Shown here piece by piece: positions 15,309 through 23,224 of a stretch of DNA of 38,370 bases. The position numbers and the translations under genes were made by a program. Every line of letters starts with the position of its first letter. Position 1 is the first letter of the stretch. Under the pieces are notes generated by a model that saw nothing but the letters and a program-made list of their open reading frames with translations, was not told the DNA's origin and did no database searches. The stretch spans positions 1 through 38,370 of the forward strand of contig CANGUU010000019.1 of NCBI GenBank assembly GCA_947457195.1, in the 5' to 3' direction. The stretch is from Gammaproteobacteria bacterium (GTDB lineage Bacteria; Pseudomonadota; Gammaproteobacteria; Pseudomonadales; Pseudohongiellaceae).

Positions 15309-16844
15309 ATGAACCATGCTCTCCTGCAAGCCATGGCCGCGACACGGCGCCTGCTGCGGCCGGCGCTCGCCGGCGCCGTGCTGCTGGCGCTGGGGACGGG
15401 CGCCGCCCGCGCTGTCGATGGCAACGAGGCGCAGTTGCTGCAAATGGCCAGCGAAGGCAAGACCCGGGAGGCGCTGGCGCTGCTCGGCACCAGCACCGAC
15501 GTCACCCAGTCCCAGCCGGACGGCACCACTGCCCTGCACTGGGCCATCTACTACGGCGACGTGGAACTGGTGCAGAGACTGCTGCGCCAGGGCGCCGACG
15601 TGCATGCGCGCAACCAGTTCGGTGCCACCCCGCTCTCGCAGGCGGCGATCACAGGATCGGTAGACATCCTGCAGGCGCTGCTCGAGGCTGGCGTGGAAGT
15701 CGATGAGCGCGGAGCCGACGACCAGACCGCCCTCATGGTGCTCGCCCGCAGCTCCAACGTGGCTGCCGCTCGTCTGCTGCTCAGCCGCGGTGCCAACGTC
15801 AACGCCGTCGAGCAGTGGCGCGGCCAGACGGCGCTGATGTGGGCGGCCGCCCAGCGGCAGCCGGCCATGCTGCAACTGCTGATCGACAATGGCGCGACGC
15901 TCGACGAGCGGTCGCTGCCCAACCACTGGGAGCGCCAGGTTTCGGCCGAACCGCGCATGAAGATCCTGCCCCCGGGCCAGCTTTCCGCCCTGCATTACGC
16001 CGCCCGCGAAGGCTGCACCGACTGCGTGGCAGTCCTGATCAAGGCCGGCGCCCGTCTCGACATCGTCGACGGTGACGGGGTGACCCCGTTGGTGCTGGCC
16101 GGGCTCAACGCCCGCTGGGATTCGATGAAACTGCTGCTGGACGCTGGTGCCAATCCCGACAAGTGGGACATCTACGGACGCAATCCGCTGTACACGGTCG
16201 TCGACTACAACACGCTGCCGCACGGGGGACGCGCAGACAAGCTGTCCACTGACCTTGCCACGCCGCTGGAAATCGCCCGCCTCGTCCTCGACAAGGGCGG
16301 CAACCCCAACCTGCAGCTCAAGCTGTTCCCGCCCTACCGTGCGCTCGGTCCCGACCGTGGCGCCGATGGCCTGCTCAAGGCCGGCGTGACTCCCTTGTTC
16401 CGAGCCGCACGCGGCGCCGATCCGGAGATGACCCGCCTGCTGCTGGAGCGCGGTGCGCTGCTGGATCTGCCGAACGAAGACGGAGTCACGCCGCTCATCG
16501 CCGCTGCCGGTTACCGGCAGAGCGCAATCGATACGCGTGGTCGCTTCCGCACCGAGAAAGAGGCCTATGGTGTCACCCGGCAGCTGCTGGAAGCCGGTGC
16601 CGCGGTCGATGCCGCCGAATCGTTCGGCCAGACGGCCCTGTTTGGTGCCGCCACCAACGGCTGGAACAGCGTCGTAGAGCTGCTGGCGGAGCACGGTGCC
16701 GACCTCGACCACACGGACAGCAACGGCAAGACCGCCCTCGATGCCGCGCTCGGCCGCGCCGGGCTGTTCGGTCGCGGCGCCGGGGGTGACCAGCATCCGG
16801 ACACGGCGGCACTCATCGAGAAACTGCGCGCGGAAAAGCCCTGA
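15309..16844 (+). CDS. Periplasmic ankyrin-repeat protein
   Basis: This is a 511-residue protein with a signal peptide (residues about 13-36, LRPALAGAVLLALGTGAARA). It is followed by roughly ten ankyrin units, for example GTTALHWAIYYGDVELVQRL, GATPLSQAAITGSVDILQAL, GVTPLVLAGLNARWDSMKLL, GVTPLFRAARGADPEMTRLL and GQTALFGAATNGWNSVVELL. Ankyrin arrays bind other proteins. Exported ones are unusual in bacteria and here probably dock the DUF1592/DUF1552 partners. The gene begins 5 bases after the DUF1552 stop. A GTG one codon earlier is also possible; ATG is preferred because the GAGGTG lies 8 bases upstream of it. Confidence 0.9.
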   Translation: MNHALLQAMAATRRLLRPALAGAVLLALGTGAARAVDGNEAQLLQMASEGKTREALALLGTSTDVTQSQPDGTTALHWAIYYGDVELVQRLLRQGADVHARNQFGATPLSQAAITGSVDILQALLEAGVEVDERGADDQTALMVLARSSNVAAARLLLSRGANVNAVEQWRGQTALMWAAAQRQPAMLQLLIDNGATLDERSLPNHWERQVSAEPRMKILPPGQLSALHYAAREGCTDCVAVLIKAGARLDIVDGDGVTPLVLAGLNARWDSMKLLLDAGANPDKWDIYGRNPLYTVVDYNTLPHGGRADKLSTDLATPLEIARLVLDKGGNPNLQLKLFPPYRALGPDRGADGLLKAGVTPLFRAARGADPEMTRLLLERGALLDLPNEDGVTPLIAAAGYRQSAIDTRGRFRTEKEAYGVTRQLLEAGAAVDAAESFGQTALFGAATNGWNSVVELLAEHGADLDHTDSNGKTALDAALGRAGLFGRGAGGDQHPDTAALIEKLRAEKP

Positions 16845-16861
16845 GCCGGCGCGCTGCCGGC
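16845..16861. terminator. Short GC hairpin after the ankyrin gene
   Basis: GCCGGC-GCGCT-GCCGGC immediately follows the stop codon. This is a 6-bp stem and there is no T-run, so it is only a possible end of the four-gene transcript. Confidence 0.3.
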
Positions 16862-16875
16862 CGGGGACAGCTGCC

Positions 16876-16904
16876 TTGACAAGCCCGCGGGCCGTTCCAA
16901 CAAT
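16876..16904 (+). promoter_or_regulatory. Candidate sigma70 promoter for the YchJ-type gene
   Basis: A perfect TTGACA (16876-16881) is followed after 17 bases by AACAAT (16899-16904, four of six consensus bases). The gene starts 30 bases downstream. It lies just after the ankyrin gene, so it would separate the YchJ-type gene from the preceding run. Confidence 0.5.
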
Positions 16905-16933
16905 CGCCGCTCCTTCCGACAGGCAAAACCTCC

Positions 16934-17365
16934 ATGAGCCATTCGCCATGCCGTTGCGGTTCGGGCAAGCGCTTCGCCGACTGCTGTGAGCCCTTCCTGC
17001 TGCTGCAGTCGCGGCCGAAGTCGGCGCGGGCGCTGGTGCGGGCACGCTACTGTGCCTATGCCTGCGGCGCCGGCACCTACCGTGACTTCCTGCTGCGCAC
17101 CTGGCACCCGGCCACGGCGAGCCGGGTGAATCCGCTCGATCTGACCAACGACAGCTTCCGCTGGACAGGGCTCGACATCGTGTTTGCCGAGCAGAAAGGC
17201 GACAGGGCGCGGGTGGAATTCAAGGCGTACTTCACGGACCCCGCCGGCAAGGCGCACCTGCACCACGAACGGGCGGTGTTCCAGCGGCATCAGGGCCAGT
17301 GGTACTACCTCGACGGCGAGGTGCGTGACCTCGACGCCACCACGGGCTCTCCAGCGCTGCCCTAG
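16934..17365 (+). CDS. YchJ-family SEC-C motif protein
   Basis: This is a 143-residue protein. It opens with CRCGSGKRFADCC (Cys6, Cys8, Cys17, Cys18), a SEC-C zinc-binding motif. The remainder is the NTF2-like YchJ domain (SARALVRARYCAYACG, then TWHPAT and WTGLDIVF). YchJ proteins are widespread in proteobacteria with no assigned activity; the zinc finger suggests protein or nucleic-acid contact. It has the expected family length. Its TAG stop overlaps the stop of the convergent gene in CTAG. Confidence 0.9.
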   Translation: MSHSPCRCGSGKRFADCCEPFLLLQSRPKSARALVRARYCAYACGAGTYRDFLLRTWHPATASRVNPLDLTNDSFRWTGLDIVFAEQKGDRARVEFKAYFTDPAGKAHLHHERAVFQRHQGQWYYLDGEVRDLDATTGSPALP

Positions 17366-17886
17366 CGGCTGCCCCCGGTGGTCAGCTGGAAGCTGCTCTC
17401 GCGGCCATTGACCAGCACCTGATAGCGCCCCGGCGCGAGGCCGCCGATGTCCAGCGGCAGGTCCAGCTCGAACGGCGCAAGGACCTGGATGCATGGCTGA
17501 CCGGCCGGCAGCAGCGTTTCGGCAAGCACCACGGTGAAAACCGTGTCCTTGCGCGAGACCGCTGCTTCCTCCAGCGAGACGCAGGGTACGCTCTTGTTGC
17601 CGCGGATACGCAGCGTGGCGCTGCGCGTGGCGCCGCCCTCAATCACCGTGGCGTTGACGCTGTCCACCATCACCAGCGGCCGCGCCACTGCCGATACCAC
17701 CTGCAGTCGGCCGCTGGCGTCGGTGGCCAGCACGATGTCGCGGTAATACTGCGAGGACTTTTCACCGATTACCGCAGCGGCACCGACGGTCAGCCGCTCG
17801 TCGCGGAAGATCGCGGGGTCGGCGGTGGCCCCGCGGCTAAGAAGCAGGGCGTTAAGCAGGCAGAACAGAGCGAAACGTACTGGCAT
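17362..17886 (-). CDS. Exported hypothetical protein
   Basis: This is a 174-residue protein with a signal peptide (MPVRFALFCLLNALLLSRGATA). The mature part is beta-rich with two cysteines and no motif I recognise. The end, LPLDIGGLAPGRYQVLVNG, looks like a small immunoglobulin-like or carbohydrate-binding beta sandwich, as in inhibitor or surface proteins. The ATG at 17886 follows a strong GAGGAGG; the longer frame (from 17991) would overlap hrpB and lacks a signal. It lies 44 bases downstream of hrpB on the same strand. Confidence 0.7.
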   Translation of the reverse strand: MPVRFALFCLLNALLLSRGATADPAIFRDERLTVGAAAVIGEKSSQYYRDIVLATDASGRLQVVSAVARPLVMVDSVNATVIEGGATRSATLRIRGNKSVPCVSLEEAAVSRKDTVFTVVLAETLLPAGQPCIQVLAPFELDLPLDIGGLAPGRYQVLVNGRESSFQLTTGGSR

Positions 17887-17930
17887 GGCAACCTCCTCGT
17901 CAGGTTCCGCGAGTATACGCTGCCGGCGGT

Positions 17931-20474
17931 TCAGGTGCCGCGCGGTTTGGCACGGTGGGTGGCGGTGGCCTGCCAGGGATCGTCCGGCCAAGGGTGGCGC
18001 GGATAGCGCCCTTTCATCTCCCGCCGCACCTCCGGGTAGGTACGTTCCCAGAAGCTCCGCAGGTCCTGCGTGATCTGCAGCGGCTTGCCGCCTGGCGATA
18101 ACAGATGCAGGGTCAGCGGCACCTTGCCGCCGGCGATGCGCGGTGTCTCCGCGAGCCCGAACAACTCCTGCAGCTTGACAGCCAGTACCGGCGGCGCCCC
18201 AGCCTCATAGTGGATGGCGCGTTCGAGACCGGAGGGCACCGTGATGCGCACCGGCGCCAGTTGGTCGATGCGCTGCCGGGTGGCCCAGTCGACGTCCGCC
18301 TTCAGCGCCTCCGTCAGTTCGTCCGCACTGAGGGCATCGAGCCGTGTCTTGCCGAGGAAGGCGGGCTGTAGCCACTGCGGGAGACTGGTGAGCAGCGCCT
18401 CGTCACCAAGGTCGGGCAGCCCCAGTTCCGGTAGCCAGACACGCAGGCAGCGCACGCGGGCACGCCACTGCTGCAGGGCCTCGCTCCACGGCAGCGATTG
18501 CAGACCACTGCCGGCCACGGCTTCGCACAGGGCTGCTGCGGCCCGTTGTGGATCGGGTCGCCCGGCCGGGCGCGCGTCGAGCAGGATCTGGTCGAAGCGG
18601 CTTTCACGGCGGGCCACCAGCGCTCTGGCGACTGCGTCCCAGCGCACCACATCCGTCTCGGTGAAGCGGTCGGCGAAGTCCTCGCGCAGCCGCTGTTCGT
18701 CCACCGGTGCCGCGCGCAGGATCAGGCTGTCCTTGCTTTCGTAACGCAGTTCACTGGCCACCAACCAGGGCTCGCCGAGCAGGGCGCTGTCGTCGGCGAG
18801 GCGCACCGTGCGACCGGAGCTCAGCTGGTAGCGCTGGCGATCGCCGGCGTGCACGCGAGCGATGCGATCGGGGTAGGCGTGCACCAGCACCTCGCCCAGG
18901 GCGCGCGCCGGGTAGTCGGCGGGTGGAGGCCCCGGCAGCGCGAGCCGCTGCCGCCATTTCGCGGCGCTTTGTTCGATGGCCTGCAGTGCCGAGCGCGAGA
19001 CCCCGGCCCCCGCACCGCCCCCCGAGTCACCGTCGCTGCGGGCAGCAGCGGCAGCACTGCGACCGGCGCGTGGCTGGCGGCGGTCGGCCAGCACCTGCCA
19101 GCGACGGGCCCAGTCGTCACCGCGGTAGCCGATCAGCGGATCACGCGCCTCGATGAGGGCCACCAGGTCGCAGGCGATGGCGACCTCGGCGACGCCCTGG
19201 CTACCGAGCAGCATGGCGGCCAGTCGCGGGTGGGTACCGAGGCTGAGCATGCGCCGACCCAGGGGGGTCAGCCGGGCGGCGCTGTCGAGGGCTCCGAGGG
19301 CCTTCAGCAGGTCGCGCGCGGCCGCGAGCGGACCGGCCGGTGGTGGGTCGAGGAAGCGCAGCGCGCTGCTGCCCCAGGCCGCCAGTTCCAGGGCCAGGCC
19401 AGCGAGATCGACACAGCTGATCTCCGGCGTGCGCGACACCTCCAGCCGCTGCGTGCGCGACCACAGTCGGTAACACCAGCCCTCCGCCACGCGGCCGGCA
19501 CGGCCGCAGCGCTGATCGGCGGAGGCCTGTGAAATCCACACCGTCTCCAGTCGCGAAAAACCCGACTGGGCATCGAAGCGTGGCTCCCGCGCCAGCCCCG
19601 AGTCGATTACCACGCGCACGCCGGGCAGCGTTACGGAGGATTCTGCCAGATTGGTGGCCAGCACCAGCCGCCGTCGGCCGTCTGCGGCTGGTTGCAGCGC
19701 GGCCGCCTGCTGCTCCACCGGCATTTCGCCGTACAGCGGCAGCACCTGACAGGCGCGGAAGGGATCGCGTTCCAGCAGCCGCGCCACGTCGTTGATCTCG
19801 CGCTGTCCCGGCAGGAACACCAGCACATCGCCGGCGTGCTGCTCCAGCGCCTGGGTGAGGCAGCGCCGGACCTGCTGGGCCAGCGCTTCATCGCGCTCGG
19901 GGGGCAGGTACTGCAGTTGTACCGGGTAGCTGCGCCCTGCACTGCTGATGCGCTCGGCGCCGAGCAGGCGGGCCAGTCGCTCGCCGTCGAGCGTGGCCGA
20001 CATCACCAGCAGGCGCAGGTCGGGTCGCAGGCTTTCCTGCACATCCAGCGCCAGCGCCAGGCCGAGGTCGCTGGCCAGATGGCGCTCGTGGAATTCGTCG
20101 AACAGCAGGGCGCCCACGCCTTCCAGCGCCGGGTCATCCTGGATCATGCGGGTCAGGATGCCCTCGGTGACCACTTCCACGCGGGTGCGGGCCGATACCT
20201 TGTTGTCGAAACGGATGCGGTAACCCACCGTGTCGCCCACGCTCTCGCCCAGTTGGCGCGCCATGAATGCCGCTGCCGCCCGTGCGGCTACGCGGCGCGG
20301 CTCCAGGAGCAGTGTTTTTTTGCCGCTGCACCAGGGCTGCTGCAGCAGCGCCAACGGTACCTGCGTGGTCTTACCGGCGCCGGGCGGTGCTTCCAGCACC
20401 AGCCGTGTCCCTTTGTCGAGCGCCTGCAGCACGGCAGGCAGCACGTCGTGGATGGGGAAGGCCGGATTTGGCAT
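17931..20474 (-). CDS. hrpB: ATP-dependent helicase HrpB
   Basis: This is an 847-residue DEAH/RHA-type helicase of normal HrpB length. Walker A is APPGAGKTT (29-37), motif II is DEFH (126-129), a bacterial HrpB variant of DEAH, and motif III is SAT (159-161). Motif VI is seen in QRCGRAGRVAEGWCYRLWS. The C-terminal HrpB-specific domain is present, including IHYEAGAPPVLAVKLQELFG and PEVRREMKGRYPRHPWPDDP. The physiological role is unclear; it is a likely RNA helicase. AAGGA lies 5 bases before the ATG. It sits 63 bases after argC on the same strand and may be co-transcribed with it. Confidence 0.97.
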   Translation of the reverse strand: MPNPAFPIHDVLPAVLQALDKGTRLVLEAPPGAGKTTQVPLALLQQPWCSGKKTLLLEPRRVAARAAAAFMARQLGESVGDTVGYRIRFDNKVSARTRVEVVTEGILTRMIQDDPALEGVGALLFDEFHERHLASDLGLALALDVQESLRPDLRLLVMSATLDGERLARLLGAERISSAGRSYPVQLQYLPPERDEALAQQVRRCLTQALEQHAGDVLVFLPGQREINDVARLLERDPFRACQVLPLYGEMPVEQQAAALQPAADGRRRLVLATNLAESSVTLPGVRVVIDSGLAREPRFDAQSGFSRLETVWISQASADQRCGRAGRVAEGWCYRLWSRTQRLEVSRTPEISCVDLAGLALELAAWGSSALRFLDPPPAGPLAAARDLLKALGALDSAARLTPLGRRMLSLGTHPRLAAMLLGSQGVAEVAIACDLVALIEARDPLIGYRGDDWARRWQVLADRRQPRAGRSAAAAARSDGDSGGGAGAGVSRSALQAIEQSAAKWRQRLALPGPPPADYPARALGEVLVHAYPDRIARVHAGDRQRYQLSSGRTVRLADDSALLGEPWLVASELRYESKDSLILRAAPVDEQRLREDFADRFTETDVVRWDAVARALVARRESRFDQILLDARPAGRPDPQRAAAALCEAVAGSGLQSLPWSEALQQWRARVRCLRVWLPELGLPDLGDEALLTSLPQWLQPAFLGKTRLDALSADELTEALKADVDWATRQRIDQLAPVRITVPSGLERAIHYEAGAPPVLAVKLQELFGLAETPRIAGGKVPLTLHLLSPGGKPLQITQDLRSFWERTYPEVRREMKGRYPRHPWPDDPWQATATHRAKPRGT

Positions 20475-20537
20475 CGCAGTTCCTTGCGGGGTCGGTCAGC
20501 AAAGCCGGCCGCCGCGGAGGCTGCCAGCGTGACCTGC

Positions 20538-21479
20538 CTAGAGGCCCGTGCGCGGATCGATGCCGAGCATGAGGTTGAGGTTTTGTACCGCGGCACCGGA
20601 GGCGCCCTTGCCGAGGTTGTCGTACACGGCCACCAGCAAGGCCTGCCCCCGCGCTTCGTTGGCGAACACATGCAGACGCAGGCGGTTGCTGCCGTTGTGC
20701 GACTGCGGGTCGAGGGCGTCGCTGCGCTCCCGGGTTTCGAGCGGGGCCACTTGCACGAAGCTATGCGGAATGGCAGCAAAATGGTCGGCCAACGCCGCAT
20801 GAAGGTCCCCCGCGCTGGGGGGCTTGGCCAGCCCGCCCAAGGGCAGCGGCACGCAGGTGAGCATGCCCTGGGCAAAGTTGCCAACGGCCGGCACGAACAG
20901 CGGCGCTACGGCCAGTCCGGCGTAGCGCTGCATTTCCGGCAGATGCTTGTGATTGAAACCGAGCCCGTAGGGCAGGAATTCCGGCGGAGCGGCCTTGGCC
21001 TCGTAGTCGGCGATCATCGCCTTGCCACCCCCGGAGTAGCCGGAGATTCCGTTGACGGTCACGGGAAACCCGGCCGGCAGCAGGCCAGCCGCGATCAACG
21101 GGCGCAGCGCGGCGATGACGCCCTGCGGCCAGCAGCCTGGATTGGACACGCGGCTGGCGGCGGCTATCGCGCCGCTCTGTGCCCTGTCCATTTCGGCGAA
21201 GCCGTAGGTCCAGCCCTCGGCCACGCGGAACGCGGTCGAGGCATCGATCACCCGCGTCGATGGATTGCCGATGAGCGCTACGCTCTCACGAGCCGCCTCG
21301 TCGGGCAGGCAGAGAATGGCAATATCGGCAGCGTTCAGCCGTTCGGCGCGGGCGGCGGGATCCTTGCGCTGCGCATCCGGCAGCGAAAGCAGTCTGAGGT
21401 CGCGACGGCCGGCCAGTCGCTCGCGAATCTGCAGACCGGTGGTGCCGGCTTCGCCGTCGATGAAGATGCTGGCTGTCAT
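20538..21479 (-). CDS. argC: N-acetyl-gamma-glutamyl-phosphate reductase, type 2
   Basis: This is a 313-residue protein of the shorter ArgC class (ArgC2). IDGEAGTTGLQIRERL at residues 7-22 binds NADP, and the catalytic Cys116 is in NPGCWPQG. GISGYSGGGK and the C-terminal VYDNLGKGASGAAVQNLNLMLG are family signatures. It catalyses the NADPH-dependent reduction of N-acetylglutamyl phosphate in arginine biosynthesis. No other arg gene is in the window. The start at 21479 (MTASIFIDGE) matches family N-termini; the listed frame extends 7 codons further without support. It is divergent from trxC. Confidence 0.96.
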   Translation of the reverse strand: MTASIFIDGEAGTTGLQIRERLAGRRDLRLLSLPDAQRKDPAARAERLNAADIAILCLPDEAARESVALIGNPSTRVIDASTAFRVAEGWTYGFAEMDRAQSGAIAAASRVSNPGCWPQGVIAALRPLIAAGLLPAGFPVTVNGISGYSGGGKAMIADYEAKAAPPEFLPYGLGFNHKHLPEMQRYAGLAVAPLFVPAVGNFAQGMLTCVPLPLGGLAKPPSAGDLHAALADHFAAIPHSFVQVAPLETRERSDALDPQSHNGSNRLRLHVFANEARGQALLVAVYDNLGKGASGAAVQNLNLMLGIDPRTGL

Positions 21480-21587
21480 GAGGCTGACCTGTGCGGGCAC
21501 GGAGTGCGCTGGGTTTGATCGGCCGCAGGGACGGCCACCGGGGGCGGCAAACTATCATAGACCCACGATTCTCCGCGAGGCACCGCC

Positions 21588-22022
21588 ATGAGCCCGATTA
21601 CTGTGACCTGCCCGACCTGCACTGCCGCCAACCGCCTGCCTCCCGAGCGCCTGGGGGATCACCCGAAGTGCGGCCGTTGCAAGGGCGCCCTGTTCGCCGG
21701 GCAGCCGCTGGTCATCGACGACAACAACGTCGCTGCCCTGCTGCGTAACACCAGCATTCCCCTGCTGGTGGACTGCTGGGCGCCGTGGTGCGGCCCGTGC
21801 CGGAATTTTGCCCCGGTGTTCGAGGCGGCGGCTCTCCAGCTGGAACCGCGGCTGCGCTTCGCCAAGCTCGACACGGAGCAGCACCAGGAGCTCGCCCGAC
21901 TCTGGGACATCCAGTCCATCCCCACGCTGCTCCTGTTCCGCACAGGCCGCGAAGTCGCGCGCGTGTCCGGTGCGCTGACCCTGACCCAGCTCAAGCAGTG
22001 GCTGCTGCAACAGGCGGTCTGA
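21588..22022 (+). CDS. trxC: Thioredoxin 2 (TrxC)
   Basis: This is a 144-residue protein. An N-terminal zinc ribbon has CPTC (8-11) and CGRC (28-31). The thioredoxin fold follows, with the active site WCGPC at 67-71 and the cis-Pro loop SIPTLLLF. This two-part layout defines TrxC, an oxidative-stress disulfide reductase. GAGG lies 7 bases before the ATG. The 3' end overlaps the end of the convergent CPBP gene by 32 bases. Confidence 0.95.
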   Translation: MSPITVTCPTCTAANRLPPERLGDHPKCGRCKGALFAGQPLVIDDNNVAALLRNTSIPLLVDCWAPWCGPCRNFAPVFEAAALQLEPRLRFAKLDTEQHQELARLWDIQSIPTLLLFRTGREVARVSGALTLTQLKQWLLQQAV

Positions 22023-22851
22023 GCCTCGTGATCAGCAGCCACAGCGCAGGCAACAGCAGGACGACGATCAGCACCATGGGCCCCCACGAGGCAACGGCAG
22101 CGAGCGTGGCCGGATCACGGGACTTCAGGTAGGCACCGGCGCCGAGACCGGTCCCGAGCCACAGCAGCAGGTTGACCGTGCCATGCAGAACGATCACTTC
22201 CGTCAGCCGGCCGCGCCGCGCCAGCCACAGCGTGGTGAGCAGCGAAAATACGCAGGTCGACAGGTACTGATTGACAGGGTGCAGCACGGTGAACAGGCAG
22301 GCAGTGAGCAGGTTGGCCAGCCCGAGGCCGAAGCGCGCGTGCAGGCGGGGGAAGATGAGGCCGCGAAAGACCGCCTCTTCCGTCGCCGGTCCGAGTACGA
22401 CCTGCACCAGCAGAAACAGGGCGATTCGCAGCGGACCGGCCTGCAGCCCGAGGATGCTGTTGTCCGGTCCCCAGCGCACGGGGGCTTCCGCGAAGTCCCA
22501 CAGCCGGGCGGCCTGCGTGGGGGAGACCTGTGCCAGACCCCAGACCTCCACGCCGGTCAGCGCGAAATCGAGCAGACCGAGGGGCAGCCCGACCAGCAGG
22601 GCCAGTGCCGCACCGGCCAGCCGCTGGCCGCCGCCGCGCGAGGCGGCGACGAGACCAGGCGCGACCAGACCCAGTACCGCCACGTAGACCGCCGTGGCCC
22701 CCAGCTTCTCGCCGAGAAAGGCATCGCCGAGGGCACGCGCCAGCAGCGGCTGCAGGAAGGCCTCGCCACCGAGCAGAGCCGCAGCAAAACCAAGGAAGAG
22801 CAGGATGACCGAAATGCGCGGCATCGGCAGGTGCCAGGGTGGCGGGGCCAC
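21991..22851 (-). CDS. CPBP (Abi/CAAX) family intramembrane metalloprotease
   Basis: This is a 286-residue membrane protein with about eight hydrophobic segments. The family motifs are EExxxR at 158-163 (TEEAVFRGL), a His in FTVLHP (191) and HGTVN (His223, Asn227). These build the glutamate-type active site of Rce1-like proteases. In Gram-positive bacteria such proteins act in bacteriocin processing or self-immunity. The GTG at 22851 has AAGG 5 bases upstream and lies 11 bases after the stop of the double-glycine peptide gene, implying coupling. An ATG at 22824 is the alternative start. It overlaps the trxC 3' end by 32 bases. Confidence 0.9.
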   Translation of the reverse strand: MAPPPWHLPMPRISVILLFLGFAAALLGGEAFLQPLLARALGDAFLGEKLGATAVYVAVLGLVAPGLVAASRGGGQRLAGAALALLVGLPLGLLDFALTGVEVWGLAQVSPTQAARLWDFAEAPVRWGPDNSILGLQAGPLRIALFLLVQVVLGPATEEAVFRGLIFPRLHARFGLGLANLLTACLFTVLHPVNQYLSTCVFSLLTTLWLARRGRLTEVIVLHGTVNLLLWLGTGLGAGAYLKSRDPATLAAVASWGPMVLIVVLLLPALWLLITRLRPPVAAATA

Positions 22852-22862
22852 CCTGGCCTTTC

Positions 22863-23030
22863 TCAGAGGCAGTAGTAGATGTAAGGGAAGACGTACATGT
22901 TGAGGTAGTTGATGTACGCCTCGTGGATGTCGTTGAGCATTTCCCCCAGCTCGCTTTGGGGATCGGTAATGAGCGGGGTGACTTCCCCGCCGCTGACGGC
23001 TGTCAGCTCCAGAGTGTTGAGTTCACGCAT
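22863..23030 (-). CDS. Small secreted peptide precursor with a double-glycine leader
   Basis: A 55-codon frame starts at ATG 23030 with GGAG 6 bases upstream. It reads MRELNTLELTAVSGG and then a 40-residue remainder. The opening fits the double-glycine leader consensus of class II bacteriocins and microcins (MRELxxxELxxVSGG, with conserved Leu, Glu and Leu/Val positions). The mature part is acidic at first (PQSELGEMLNDIHEA) and ends in the aromatic stretch YINYLNMYVFPYIYYCL, with a single Cys. It contains no glycine run. Such leaders are cut after GG by C39-peptidase ABC exporters; none is in the window. The CPBP protease gene follows directly. A bacteriocin, signalling peptide or RiPP precursor are the options. 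Confidence 0.7.
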   Translation of the reverse strand: MRELNTLELTAVSGGEVTPLITDPQSELGEMLNDIHEAYINYLNMYVFPYIYYCL

Positions 23031-23061
23031 GACAAACTCCGTTTGGTTGCGTTGGACAGAC

Positions 23062-23083
23062 GCCAGCGCCGGGTGGCGCTGGC
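23062..23083. promoter_or_regulatory. Perfect 9-bp hairpin upstream of the peptide gene
   Basis: GCCAGCGCC and GGCGCTGGC form a perfect stem around GGGT. It lies 32 bases before the peptide start on the minus strand and 142 bases past the stop of the OYE gene. It could be an attenuator, a mRNA-stabilising element or the terminator of the upstream transcript; no T-run follows. Confidence 0.4.
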
Positions 23084-23224
23084 AGACTCAACATAGTCAG
23101 GCGGGTGTGGACCTGCCACAAAATCGCGCGGGTCACCGTAGAGGCCGGTCTCGCCGCCGCCCCGCGGGGAGGCGCGCGCCGGCGCAGACTGCAGGTCCGG
23201 CTGCAGGCCCGGTTTTGTGCTGGC

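Noticed and set aside
15183-17045. 620-codon minus-strand frame opposite the ankyrin gene, and similar long frames at 19692-21518 and 32599-34524
   Set aside because: They lie opposite well-supported genes, show Gly/Arg/His-rich composition without motifs, and lack ribosome-binding sites.
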